Shown here in pieces: positions 44,279-53,459 of a DNA stretch of 64,000 nucleotides; within the stretch, counting starts at the first letter, position 1, and each line of letters starts with the position of its first letter. The position numbers and the translations under genes were made by a program. This DNA is from Caloramator sp. mosi_1. GTDB lineage: Bacteria > Bacillota > Clostridia > Clostridiales > Caloramatoraceae. The stretch lies in NCBI RefSeq assembly GCF_028622835.1, contig NZ_CP117677.1:1508001-1572000 (forward strand), given 5' to 3'. Below the pieces are notes generated by a model. That model made no database searches. It worked only from the letters and a program-made list of their open reading frames with translations, and was not told the origin of the DNA.

Positions 44279-44512
44279 ATGCCAAGAAGAGCGAAAGAAA
44301 AATATAAAAACGATGCCAAGGATTGTTTTGCATATAGAAACAAAAGATGCACAGTGTTAACCTCTACAGACTGTGTTGGATGCAAATTTTACAAAACACG
44401 TGAGCAATATAAATTAGACATCGCAAAAGCAATGGACAGGCTTAATTCATTAGACAAAGAATTCAAATCCTACTTTATGGAAAAATATTATTTACACAAG
44501 GGGATGAAGTGA
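44279..44512 (+). CDS. Small Cys-containing phage protein
   Basis: An intact 77-residue protein after CGGAGGA. CFAYRNKRCTVL...CVGCKFYKT carries four cysteines in a zinc-ribbon-like arrangement, common in small proteins of clostridial prophage early operons; function unknown. The stop overlaps the next start (ATGATG at 44509). Confidence 0.7.
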   Translation: MPRRAKEKYKNDAKDCFAYRNKRCTVLTSTDCVGCKFYKTREQYKLDIAKAMDRLNSLDKEFKSYFMEKYYLHKGMK

Positions 44513-44951
44513 TGAGGGCAAAGGAATTTTTACAACAAGCAATATGGCTTGATAAATTAATAGATAGTAAACTAGAACAACTTGAAAAATTAGAGGCTTT
44601 AGCACAAAAGACAACAGTTGACTCAACTAAAGAAAGAGTTTCAGGAGGAAGTGGTGCAACAAGTCCTATGGAGAATGTTGTGGTAAAGATAATAGAGCTT
44701 AAAAAGAAATTAATAACGACATAGATAGATTAATTGACCTTAAAAGAGAAATAGCTGAAATAATCTCAAGGTTAGATGAGCCAAGCTATCAACTTATACT
44801 TGAAATGAGATATGTAAATAACAAGGATTGGGAAGATATAGCATATGAAATGAATGTTGGAATAAGAACTATTTATAGGCTGCATGGCAAAGCATTAAAA
44901 GAAATCGAATTAAGAAACTTTACCCCAAAAAATGGCAGTAAAAGTCACTAA
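44509..44951 (+). CDS. DUF1492-type sigma-factor-like late regulator 1
   Basis: About 146 residues after one repair near 44708. The N-terminal half is a coiled helix; the C-terminal half DEPSYQLILEMRYVNNKDWEDIAYEMNVGIRTIYRLHGKALKEI is a sigma-70 region-4-like HTH (DUF1492/ArpU class), proposed to activate phage late transcription. The last codons (NGSKSH) are made of the decamer repeats described separately. Confidence 0.8.
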
Positions 44952-45000
44952 ATGTCATTGAAAGTCATGTAATAAATGTGATAGTATTAAGATGAAAAGA
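44934..45000 (+). promoter_or_regulatory. Phased decamer repeats and promoter, cluster 1
   Basis: Four contiguous 10-bp units (GGCAGTAAAA, GTCACTAAAT, GTCATTGAAA, GTCATGTAAT) run from 44934 to 44973 across the end of the DUF1492 gene. They lead into GATAGTATTAAGATG, equivalent in position to the TATAAT of the other two clusters. They probably bind a phage regulator on one face of the helix. Confidence 0.6.
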
Positions 45001-45012
45001 TATATCGACTAT

Positions 45013-45077
45013 GATACTGCATAATACGCCGAGGGTAGCAGTATCTTAAGCCTGAGGGTTTGCCCTTGGGCTTTTTT
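45013..45077 (+). terminator. Hairpin and terminator downstream of decamer cluster 1
   Basis: GATACTGC...GCAGTATC (45013-45045) is followed by AAGCCTGAGGG/CCCTTGGGCTT and a T6 run (45048-45077). The pair lies between the decamer promoter and the next small gene, so it may act as an attenuator. Confidence 0.65.
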
Positions 45078-45108
45078 AAAATAAAATCATTGAGAGAGGT
45101 GCTGCGGA

Positions 45109-45275
45109 TGGAAAATTTAAGATTTATACTTGTTTGTGAAAACTGTGGAGAAAGAATAGAACTTAAAGATAAAATAACCGATAAAGAAATATCAGATTCT
45201 TTTGAAATCATTGCAGATGATGAAGGAAGAATTCATATAAGGTGTAATAAATGTGGTAATAAGATTTGTTTTTAA
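45109..45275 (+). CDS. Small zinc-ribbon protein
   Basis: 55 residues, MENLRFILVCENCGERIEL...RCNKCGNKICF: two CxxC knuckles 35 residues apart. The ATG at 45109 follows GAGAGGTG; the longer frame from 45060 has no RBS. A typical small prophage protein of unknown role, between two decamer-type promoters. Confidence 0.7.
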
Positions 45276-45296
45276 AAATTATAAGTTTTGAAATTC

Positions 45297-45372
45297 GCCA
45301 CTAAAAGGCAGTAAAATTCACTAAAAGACACTATTAATCACTCTTGAATTATGATATAGTTATAATAGAGAA
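45297..45372 (+). promoter_or_regulatory. Phased decamer repeats and promoter, cluster 2
   Basis: Five contiguous 10-bp units (GCCACTAAAA, GGCAGTAAAA, TTCACTAAAA, GACACTATTA, ATCACTCTTG) at 45297-45346, then AATTATGATATAGTTATAATAGAG with TATAAT at 45361-45366. The sequence from CTTTTG/CTCTTG onward is repeated almost exactly in cluster 3. No SigA -35 lies at the proper distance, so the repeats probably replace it. Confidence 0.7.
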
Positions 45373-45381
45373 AATATATTA

Positions 45382-45416
45382 AAAAGCCACTTTGGGGAAG
45401 CCTAAGGTGGCTTTTT
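45382..45416 (+). terminator. Hairpin downstream of decamer cluster 2
   Basis: AAAAAGCCACTTT pairs with AAGGTGGCTTTTT around GGGGAAGCCT, only about 20 bp after the predicted start site. It is a leader terminator, suggesting attenuation or antitermination. Confidence 0.7.
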
Positions 45417-45449
45417 AAATGCCTTTAACGAGGGGGATGTGTAGTGACA

Positions 45450-45823
45450 ATGCAGGAATACTTTAAGATAGATAAATTTATAAATTCTAAAATTGAACAG
45501 CTATTATCCTTAAAAAGCTTAAGGATAAAGTTAAAATTAGAATTCAGATATGGAAAATATATTGACAAAAATAAAAGATTTAGAATCACAAATTGAGTCA
45601 GAAATAGATAAACTATTAGAGTAAAAAAGAAGTAATGACTATGATAAAGGAAGTTGACAATATGGAATATCAAACACTTTTAGAATCAAGATACCTTTGT
45701 TTTAAGCCTTGGGAACAGATAGCGGTAGAGATGGGATATGATTTGGGATATGTATATAAACTTCATAAACGAGCACTTAAAAAGTGCAATATAAATCAAA
45801 AACTCGCCAGTAAAAGCCACTAA
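45450..45823 (+). CDS. DUF1492-like regulator 2
   Basis: Sense from MQEYFKIDKFINSKIEQLLSL through a coiled region to LESRYLCFKPWEQIAVEMGYDLGYVYKLHKRALKKC, the same region-4-like HTH as the gene at 44509. About 125 residues, broken near 45535 and 45625. It again ends in LASKSH, encoded by decamer repeats. Two tandem paralogues with the same 3' repeats suggest duplication of a gene-plus-promoter unit. Confidence 0.75.
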
Positions 45824-45872
45824 AAGACATTGAAAGCCACTTTTGAATTATGATATAGTTATAATAGAGAAG
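45806..45872 (+). promoter_or_regulatory. Phased decamer repeats and promoter, cluster 3
   Basis: GCCAGTAAAA, GCCACTAAAA, GACATTGAAA and GCCACTTTTG (45806-45845), then AATTATGATATAGTTATAATAGAG with TATAAT at 45860-45865, identical to cluster 2 over 24 bp. It drives the small Cys protein and the HNH, methylase and terminase genes downstream. Confidence 0.7.
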
Positions 45873-45919
45873 CTGTTGCAGAAAAATCTACGATGGCTTT
45901 TTTATTGGAGGTAATCATA

Positions 45920-46061
45920 ATGAAAGCTAAAAGAAAACAAAGCAAGTGCTATAAATGCGTATGGGGAACATGGTTTATCACCTGAATTGGTGTTTTGCAT
46001 GTTCCCTTGTTGTTTTAAGGAAGGTGAAAGCCGTGCCAAGAAAACCAAAACGACCTTGTAG
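45920..46061 (+). CDS. Small Cys-rich phage protein
   Basis: Sense MKAKRKQSKCYKCVWGTWF..ELVFCMFPCCFKEG, about 46 residues after TTGGAGG, broken near 45975. CxxC plus CxxxCC resembles the short metal-binding proteins that precede HNH endonucleases in clostridial phages. It overlaps the HNH start. Function unknown. Confidence 0.55.
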
Positions 46062-46414
46062 CTATCCCCGGCTGCCCTGAACTTACCCATGATAGGTATT
46101 GTGAAAAGCATGAGAAGGAGATGGCAAAGGAATACAACAGAAACAACAGGACCTACAAGTATTTATACAACACTGCAAGGTGGAAGAAACTAAGGATACA
46201 GTTTTTAAAAGAACATCCACTGTGTGAAGAATGTAAAAGGAATGGAGTTATTACTGCATCAGAAGTAGTAGACCATATTATACCCCACAGGGGTAACAAA
46301 GAATTGTTTTGGGATGAAGATAACCTTCAGGCTCTTTGCAAAGAGTGTCATGATAGAAAAACAGCAAAGGAAGATGGTAGATGGGGAAGAAAAGATAAGA
46401 TATATACCTATTGA
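46033..46414 (+). CDS. HNH endonuclease
   Basis: Starts at GTG 46033 after AAGGAAGGTG. An N-terminal zinc-ribbon (CSYPGCPELTHDRYCEKH) leads to the HNH nuclease: YNTARWKKLR, CEECKRNG, VVDHIIPHRGN and NLQALCKECHDRKT. About 125 residues with one break near 46068. HNH proteins beside cos and terminase genes take part in cos-end cleavage in related phages, and a cos-like segment follows directly. Confidence 0.88.
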
Positions 46415-46652
46415 ACTTATCAACAACACCTGTGGATAAGTTGTGGACAACCTTGTGAATAAATAATATACCCAAGGGGGTATAAATCTCTAAGCCTTGA
46501 GCCACAAGGTCGGGCGGGCCCCTCTACGCAAAAATTCGCAAAATTACAGGGTGGGGGTTATATGCTGTCAGCCTTTGAAAAATCAAGGTTTTAGGGTGAT
46601 AAAAACAAGGGTATTTTAAATCAAAATTAAAGAGTTTTAGGAGAGTGGTTTT
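46415..46652. other. Putative cos region
   Basis: A 240-bp gap. GTCGGGCGGGCCCCTCTACGC (46509-46529, in two parts GGTCGGGCGG and GCCCCTCTACGC) followed by AAAAATTCGCAAAATTACAGGGTGGGGG is a local GC-rich island in AT-rich DNA, set between an HNH gene and packaging genes. Upstream lie inverted TTATCAACAA / TGTGGATAAG elements. The pattern is like cos segments of cos-type siphophages; the cut site cannot be defined from sequence alone. Confidence 0.45.
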
Positions 46653-47890
46653 GTGGAGGTAAAAAGATAGCAGTTGATAAGATAAATCCTGCTAAATATA
46701 ACCCAAGGAAAAAGTTAAAACCTGGGGATGCTGAATATGAAAAACTTAAAAGGTCAATAAAAGAATTTGGATATGTAGAGCCTATCATTTGGAATGAAAG
46801 AACAGGGAATATAGTAGGCGGCCATCAAAGGTTTAGTGTTTTAAAAAATGAAGGCTATAAAGAGATTGATTGTGTTGTAGTTAATTTAGGTGAGCAAGAG
46901 GAAAAGGCCCTAAATATTGCACTAAATAAAATTCATGGTGATTGGGATATGCCACTTTTAAAAGACCTTTTAGAAGAACTTGATAAATCAATGTTTGATG
47001 TTTCTCTAACAGGATTTGATGCTGTTGAAATAGAAGAATTAATTTCTAATGTTCATGATAAAGAAGTAAAAGATGATGACTTTGATGAGAAAAAGGCCCT
47101 TGAGGAAATAAAAGAACCAATAACTAAATATGGGGATGTGTGGCTACTTGGTAAACATAGATTAATGTGTGGAGATTCAACACTACTTCATGATATTTTA
47201 ACCCTGCTTGATGGAAAGAAAGCAAATATATGCGTTACAGACCCACCATACAACATTGACTATGAAGGCGGCACAGAAGAAAAATTAAAAATTATAAACG
47301 ACAAGATGGAAGATAAAAAGTTTTATGAATTTTTACTTTCAGCTTTTAAAAACATCTATGAGGTTTTAGATGATGGAGCAGCAGTATACGTATTTCATGC
47401 AGACACAGAGGGGATTAATTTTAGAAAGGCATTTAAAGATGCAGGGTTTCATCTTGCTAATGTGTGCATATGGGCAAAGAATAGTTTAGTTTTAGGAAGG
47501 TCAGATTATCACTGGCAACATAAGCCTATACTTTATGGTTGGAAACCAACGGGAAAGCACAGATGGTATTCAGATAGAAAGCAGACAACTATTTGGAACT
47601 ATGATAGGCCTTGTAAAAATGCAGAGCATCCAACAATGAAGCCTATTCCTTTAATAGCATATCCTATAAAAAACAGTAGCATGACAAACTGCATTGTATT
47701 AGACCCTTTTGGTGGAAGTGGTTCAACATTAATAGCATCAGAGGAAACAGGAAGGATATGCTATACGATGGAGCTTGACCCTAAATATTGTGATGTAATA
47801 GTTAAAAGGTTTATTGAGTATTGTGGTAATGATAATGAAGTGTTTTTAATAAGGGATGGAGAGAAGAAACAATATAAAGAAATAATATAA
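46653..47890 (+). CDS. ParB-like domain fused to DNA adenine methyltransferase
   Basis: GTG start after GGAGAG. N-terminal ParB/Srx-like domain (INPAKYNPRKKL, IVGGHQRFSVLKNEG), then a beta-class N6-adenine methylase with VTDPPYNIDYEGG (catalytic DPPY) and LDPFGGSGSTLIASEETGR (SAM-binding). About 412 residues, one repair near 46665. This fusion is common in phages upstream of the terminase and probably methylates phage DNA against restriction. No partner restriction enzyme is present. Confidence 0.9.
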
Positions 47891-47954
47891 ATAACTTGAC
47901 TTAACCTGTGTTTAGAGTGATTAATGTAATAACAAAAACACAGGAGGTATTAAG

Positions 47955-48689
47955 ATGGATAGAAAAGAGATAGTTAAAACATTAAGTGAAGTTTTAGGTT
48001 CTAAACCTACTTATCTTGGAGCACCTACATTTGCTTATGAAATAAAGACTGAAAAGGATGTGTATAGAATAGGCAAAGATGGCGTTATAAGAAATTCAGA
48101 ATATAGAGAAGTTACACTAGAAGAAATATTGTTTAAAGAACAAGAAGATACCTTGGATAATGCAAACATAGAGATGCCATTTAAAGACCATACAGGAAGA
48201 ACACTTATCAATATATTGAATATGCTTTACAGCAAACAACATTTGATTGTTGAGGCTTTAGAATTAGATGAAATTTTGATTGATAAAGAGTATATAACAA
48301 AACTAAACCAAAAGAAAATAGAAACCATAGAAGAATTAAAAGAGGCTATTTACGAAGCAGGTCCTAAAGGGTGTAATGGAATAGATTTTAATTTTGAAGA
48401 AGAAACATTTTCAATCAAGCTTTTAGGTAAAAATCTAAATGAAGAAAAAATATCTGCATTAATGAAACTTACAACTTTAATAAGTGAAAATGCAAAGAAA
48501 CTAAAATATGCATCCTTTAAAGAAGCACAGGATGATAACCCTAAATATGCATTTAGGACTTGGCTTATACGACTTGGAATGAATGGGAGAGAGTATAAAG
48601 AAGATAGAAAAATACTTCTTAAAAATCTTAAAGGTAATAGTGCATTTAGGGAACCTGTGATAGAAGGGAGTGCAGAAATTGAAGGATAA
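47955..48689 (+). CDS. Conserved phage protein of unknown function
   Basis: An intact 244-residue protein after CAGGAGG. It has an N-terminal segment KTLSEVLGSKPTYLGAPTFAYEI, an acidic middle, and LRLGMNGREYKEDRKILLKNLKGNSAFR near the end. I have the impression of a family common in clostridial prophages between the methylase and the small terminase, but no motif reveals the activity. Confidence 0.6.
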   Translation: MDRKEIVKTLSEVLGSKPTYLGAPTFAYEIKTEKDVYRIGKDGVIRNSEYREVTLEEILFKEQEDTLDNANIEMPFKDHTGRTLINILNMLYSKQHLIVEALELDEILIDKEYITKLNQKKIETIEELKEAIYEAGPKGCNGIDFNFEEETFSIKLLGKNLNEEKISALMKLTTLISENAKKLKYASFKEAQDDNPKYAFRTWLIRLGMNGREYKEDRKILLKNLKGNSAFREPVIEGSAEIEG

Positions 48690-48879
48690 ATTTTTAAATC
48701 AAACAAGGTGCGATAGATGCAAAGGAAGTTTAAAGGGTGGGAGAATAATGTCAATGTTCAATGAAGAGTGTATATGTATGGCATGCAAGGAAAAGGAAAT
48801 GAAACGAAATGATTATAAAAGAGCAGTAGAGGCAGAATTAGAGGAAGTTAAAAAGGAAATTATAATTTTAAAGGGATAG
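48670..48879 (+). CDS. Small zinc-finger-like phage protein
   Basis: About 69 residues overlapping the previous gene end. TRCDRCKGSL...ECICMACKEKE has two CxxC pairs 25 residues apart, then an acidic/basic helix. Start could be GTG 48670 or TTG a few codons later. Function unknown. Confidence 0.65.
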   Translation: MQKLKDKFLNQTRCDRCKGSLKGGRIMSMFNEECICMACKEKEMKRNDYKRAVEAELEEVKKEIIILKG

Positions 48880-48947
48880 AAGGGTAGAATAAATAATTTT
48901 AGGAGTCTACGTTGGTAGGCTCTATTTTCATAAAAGGGGTGAAACTT

Positions 48948-49417
48948 GTGGCAACAAGAGGAAGAAAGCCGAAACCGACAGCACTTAAAGTTTTAGAAGG
49001 CAATCCAGGCAAAAGGCCTTTAAATAAACTTGAACCAAAACCTGAAAACAAAGCACCAAAATGTCCATCGTGGCTTGAAAAAGAGGCCAAAAAGAGTGGA
49101 GAAAGATGTCAAAGACTTTAGAAACACTTGGGATATTAACAGAAGTTGATGCAGCAGCATTTGCAGGATACTGCCAAGCTTATGCAAGGTGGAAGGAAGC
49201 AGAAGAATTTTTATCAAAACATGGGACAATATTTAAGACACCATCAGGATATATACAGCAGGTGCCGCAGGTTTCAATAGCACAAACTTATCTTAAAATA
49301 ATGAAGGATTTTTGTACAGAGTTTGGCTTAACACCTTCATCACGTTCAAGAATAAGTGCAAATGAAAATATAGCAGAAAATGATGATCCGATGGAGATGT
49401 TACTAAAAATTAAGTAA
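48948..49417 (+). CDS. Phage terminase small subunit (P27 family)
   Basis: GTG start after AAAAGGGGTG. The signature ATRGRKPKPTALKVLEGNPGKRPLN (HNH-phage P27 start), PKCPSWLEKEAKKEW, and YCQAYARWKEAEEFL. About 155 residues with one repair near 49095. It recognises phage DNA for packaging. The large subunit that should follow is reduced to a stub 340 bp downstream. Confidence 0.92.
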
Positions 49418-49536
49418 ATAAACTTTAATTTGACAACATTTTCAAACATATATTTACAAATTTTATATAATAAAGGTGTTATAATAAAAATAAATAGGGG
49501 AGAAACATTATTACTAAAGAAAAATTATTATATGAA

Positions 49537-49689
49537 ATGGATAAGTTAAATAAAATGCTAGAAGGTGATATCGAAAGAACTTCTGAAAAAGTTGTTAAAC
49601 AAAGTCAGAAGGTAGATAGATTAATTTTAGAATATATGAGAGAACATGGGGATATGAAAAATATAAAAGATAATAAGAGACAAATTTAA
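49537..49689 (+). CDS. Spo0E-like sporulation regulator
   Basis: About 50-60 residues. The motif SEKVVKQSQKVDRLILEYM matches the S-Q-x-(L/V)-D-x-L-I core of Spo0E aspartyl-phosphate phosphatases, which remove phosphate from Spo0A and delay sporulation. The sense extends about 9 codons upstream of the ATG at 49537 without a standard start, just after AGGGGAG, so the true start may be near 49510. Its own terminator follows. Confidence 0.7.
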   Translation: MDKLNKMLEGDIERTSEKVVKQSQKVDRLILEYMREHGDMKNIKDNKRQI

Positions 49690-49717
49690 GAGAGCCTTTA
49701 TAAAGGTTCTTTTTTAT
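49687..49717 (+). terminator. Terminator after spo0E-like gene
   Basis: AGAGCCTTTATAAAGGTTCT forms a hairpin followed by TTTTTTATT. Confidence 0.75.
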
Positions 49718-49755
49718 TAGAAAAAATAGGGGGTAATAGGTCAATGCCTTATTAA

Positions 49756-49860
49756 GAAGAAAAGGCAAATAGAGTAATTACATTCATTCAGCAATTAAAA
49801 CTAACAAAAGGTAAATGGGCAGGAGTAATTCAGTTTTTCATAAGAAACACTGACCTATAA
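49756..49860 (+). pseudogene. Large terminase subunit N-terminal stub
   Basis: In one frame: EEKANRVITFIQQLKLTKGKWAGV, the conserved N-terminal stretch of phage large terminases (family context: ...FIE.LKHTKGKWAG...). The match ends after about 27 residues and runs to a stop. The ATPase and nuclease domains and all capsid and tail genes are absent. Confidence 0.75.
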
Positions 49861-49918
49861 TTAACTTGCTTTGTATCAATATAAGAGTTAACATGTGTAG
49901 CTGAAAGGGGAATTAATA

Positions 49919-51198
49919 ATGCAAAGGAAGGTTATAAAGCTTGAACCTAAAATTATTAAAACTATAGCTAAAAACGTGTAGCAGCCTATGCAAGAGTATC
50001 AAGTGGAAAGGATGCAATGCTTCACTCTCTTTCAGCCCAAATTAGTTACTACAGTAGCTTTATTCAAAAACACGTTGAATGGGAATTTGCAGGAGTATAT
50101 GCTGATGAGGCTATGACTGGAACAAAGGATGAAAGGCCAGAGTTTCAAAGATTACTTAAAGACTGTAGAGATGGCAAAATAGATATGGTTATAACAAAAT
50201 CAATTTCAAGATTTGCAAGAAACACTGTAACATTACTTGAAACAGTAAGAAAACTAAAGGATTTAAATATTGATGTATATTTTGAAAAAGAAAATATTCA
50301 CAGTATTAGCGGGGATGGTGAGCTTATGCTGACTATCCTCGCTTCATTTGCACAAGAAGAATCAAGGTCAGTCAGTGAAAACATAAAATGGAGGATAAGA
50401 AAAGGCTTTAAAGAAGGAGAACTTGTTAACTTAAGATTTATGTATGGGTATAGGATAGAAAAAGGGAAAATAGAAATCAATGAGGATGAGGCTAAAATTG
50501 TCCGAATGATTTTTCAAGACTATATAAATGGAATGGGTGCAACTAAAATAGCAAAGAAGCTAAGAGAAATGGGAATAGAAAAAATAAGGGGTGGAAAATG
50601 GAACTCAGATAGGGTTGTTGAAATATTAAAAAATGAAAAGTATACAGGAAATGCAATACTTCAGAAAAAATATGTAAAGGACCATCTTACTAAAGCTTTA
50701 GTGAGAAATAAAGGAGAACTTTCAAGATATTATGCAGAAGAAACACATCCGGCAATAATTGATTTAGAAACATTTCAAAAGGCACAAGAAATATTAGAAG
50801 AAAGAAGATTAAGGTATTCATCTCGAAAAGAAACTACAAGTCATATATTTTCAGGAAAAATTATATGCAGTATATGCGGTAAAAAGTATAGAAGGAAAAT
50901 AGTAAGGGATAAGTTTATATGGCAGTGTTCTACCTATTTAAAATATGGTAAAGATGCCTGCCCAGCAAAACAGATCCCTGAAGAAATATTAATCACAGCT
51001 TGCGAAGAAGTTTTAGGAATAAAGGGATTTAGCAAAGACGAATTTGAAAACAAAATAAAGGAAATACAGGTGATGGATAAAGGGATAATTAACTTCATAT
51101 TAAATGATGGAAATATAGTTAAAAAGAATGGAGCTACAAATCAAGAAGTGAAAGCTGGAGTGAAGAAAAACGCCAAAGGGCAAGAGAAAAAGCCTTAA
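49919..51198 (+). CDS. Large serine recombinase 1
   Basis: About 426 residues after AAAGGGG; one repair near 49978 restores KKRVAAYARVSSGKDAM with the catalytic Ser. Resolvase-domain motifs DMVITKSISRFARNT and LASFAQEESRSVSENIKW follow. The recombinase domain (INEDEAKIVRMIFQDYINGMGATKIAKKLREMG) and zinc ribbon (CSICGKKYRRK...WQCSTYLKYGKDAC) complete it. No long coiled coil is present, unlike the next gene. It is probably one of a pair that excises or integrates the element. Confidence 0.92.
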
Positions 51199-51222
51199 AA
51201 GATTAGAAGGGAGGAATGACTT

Positions 51223-52773
51223 ATGGCAAGAGCCGTAACTGTTATACCAGCAACATCAACTAATGTTTCTCCAATTACAAAAACAAAAATAAATAGAAAA
51301 AGAGTAGCTGCCTATGCAAGAGTTTCAACTGACAATGAAGAACAACTTCAAAGTTTTGAGGCACAGATGGATTACTATACAAGACATATTAAATCAAACC
51401 CTGATTGGATATTTGTAAATGTCTATACAGATGAAGGAATATCAACAACAAGCACTAAAAAGAGAGATGGGTTTAATAGAATGATTGAAGATGCCTTAAG
51501 TGGCAAGATAGACCTTATAATCACAAAATCAGTTAGCCGATTTGCAAGAAATACAGTAGATACATTAACAACAGTTAGAAAACTAAAGGAAAAAGGTGTA
51601 GAGGTATATTTTGAAAAGGAAAATATATATACAATGGACAGCAAAGGAGAGCTTTTAATTACCATAATGTCAAGTCTTGCACAAGAAGAGAGCCGTTCAA
51701 TTAGTGAAAATGTTACATGGGGGCAAAGAAAAAGATTTGCAGATGGTAGGTTTAGTTTGCCATACAAGCACTTTTTAGGCTATACAAAAGGAGAAGATGG
51801 ATATCCTAAAATAGTTGAGGAAGAAGCAAAGATTGTAAGGCTAATATATAGAATGTTTTTAGAGGGAAAAACAGCATTAAGCATAGCAAAGTATTTAACA
51901 GAAAACAAAGTTTCAACACCAGCAGGTAAAGGAGTATGGCATCAAAGCACAGTATTAAGTATTCTTCAGAATGAAAAATATAAAGGAGATGCAGTACTTC
52001 AAAAGAAGTTTACAGTAGATTTTCTAACAAAGAAGATAAAGAGAAATGAAGGTGAAGTTCCACAGTATTATGTACAAAACAGCCACCCTGCAATTATCTC
52101 ACCTGAAGTATTTGATTTAGTGCAGATGGAGCTTAAGAATAGAAAAGGGGCTAAGGGGTATAAAACAGGAAGAAACTACTTTTCAGGAAAGATTATATGC
52201 GGTGATTGTGGAAGTTTCTATGGCAGAAAGGTTTGGCACTCTAATGATAAGTATAGGAAGGTTATCTGGCAGTGCAATTCTAAGTATAAGAATGAGGAAA
52301 AGTGCAAGACACCATTTATAAATGAGGAAGAACTAAAGAAGGCATTTGTTGAGGTGTTTAATGGGATTGTTAATAATAAAGAAGAAATATTAAGAGGGTA
52401 TGAGGAAGTTATAAAGGAACTTACTTATACCAAAGATTTAGATGAAAAAATATTTGAACTTGAAAAAGAAGCAAAAGAAATTTTAGATGAGATAAATAGA
52501 TGCATTCGTGATAATGCAACTAAAGCACAGGACCAAGAGAAATATACGACAAAATATAATGCCTTAGTTGAAAGGTATGAAAATATTAGAAAGGCAATTG
52601 AAGATGCTGAAAATGAGAGGTTTGAAAGGCTTGCAAAGAAGGATAGGATAGAGGAATTTATTAAGGTTTTAAGGGATAGGAATTGGTTAATAGATGAGTT
52701 TGATGGGGAGCTTTGGCTTGGAACAGTTGATAAGGTGGTTGTGAGTAGAGAGGGAAGACAAAATTTGTATTAA
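51223..52773 (+). CDS. Large serine recombinase 2
   Basis: An intact 516-residue protein after GGGAGG, 24 bp after its paralogue. The catalytic Ser lies in AAYARVSTDNEEQ; then LIITKSVSRFARNTVDT, MSSLAQEESRSISENV, a recombinase domain, the zinc ribbon CGDCGSFYGRKVW...WQCNSKYKNEEKC and a C-terminal coiled coil (about 390-490), typical of serine integrases that control excision direction. Relics of this type of gene lie at 28996 and 59850. Confidence 0.95.
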   Translation: MARAVTVIPATSTNVSPITKTKINRKRVAAYARVSTDNEEQLQSFEAQMDYYTRHIKSNPDWIFVNVYTDEGISTTSTKKRDGFNRMIEDALSGKIDLIITKSVSRFARNTVDTLTTVRKLKEKGVEVYFEKENIYTMDSKGELLITIMSSLAQEESRSISENVTWGQRKRFADGRFSLPYKHFLGYTKGEDGYPKIVEEEAKIVRLIYRMFLEGKTALSIAKYLTENKVSTPAGKGVWHQSTVLSILQNEKYKGDAVLQKKFTVDFLTKKIKRNEGEVPQYYVQNSHPAIISPEVFDLVQMELKNRKGAKGYKTGRNYFSGKIICGDCGSFYGRKVWHSNDKYRKVIWQCNSKYKNEEKCKTPFINEEELKKAFVEVFNGIVNNKEEILRGYEEVIKELTYTKDLDEKIFELEKEAKEILDEINRCIRDNATKAQDQEKYTTKYNALVERYENIRKAIEDAENERFERLAKKDRIEEFIKVLRDRNWLIDEFDGELWLGTVDKVVVSREGRQNLY

Positions 52774-53079
52774 AAGATGATAGGGAAATAGAGTGGTAAG
52801 TTGATATAAATAAAAACATTTAAGGGGTTAGAGTAATCTAGCTTCTTTTTATGAAGTAAAAGGATATAATTAAAATAATATGTAAATTTAAGTTCACCTA
52901 AACAAAACAATTAAATTTAATATGGTATATGCAGAATAATGTAGAAAAAATAGAAAAAATATGATTGACAATATATACATATATATGTATAATTATAAAT
53001 CAAATGGTTGTTGTAACCAATAAAATAAATAATATATATTTGATGAATAATTATATACAGTAACTTCTGAAAAAATTTT

Positions 53080-53370
53080 GTGTTAAATATAGAATAAAAA
53101 GAATTAAGATTAATTAGTATTCTTAAGATAGAGTAGTAGAGTTTAATAGTACAAGTGGATATAAGTTTAAGTTAGTAAATGCTGTATATGCAAGACAAGT
53201 TGGGAATCAATTTTATTACAAAAGCATATAATGAAAAGATGAATTATATAAATGTAAATAATTTATAACCAATAACTGTATCATATAATGTAACTGTAAC
53301 TGACATAAAAGATGGACAAGTATAGATACATTAATTGTAGATTTATATATAGGGGTATGTTCAAATAGCT
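53080..53370 (+). pseudogene. Degraded DUF5085-like gene
   Basis: Fragments such as STSGYKFKLVNAVYARQVGNQ, KAYNEKMNYINVNNL and TVTDIKDGQ align with the better copy at 29436-29916, but the N-terminal third is deleted and stops interrupt every frame. Confidence 0.65.
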
Positions 53371-53459
53371 TATAGTTGATACTTCTGATTTGTGCATATA
53401 ATCAACTGGTTGATTTATATAAAATAAAGAACATGTTCAAGAAAATAACCAAGATTTAA

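Noticed and set aside
44934-45872. Repeated short units as a CRISPR array
   Set aside because: Units are contiguous 10-bp repeats without unique spacers, split into three promoter-linked clusters, and no cas gene is near.
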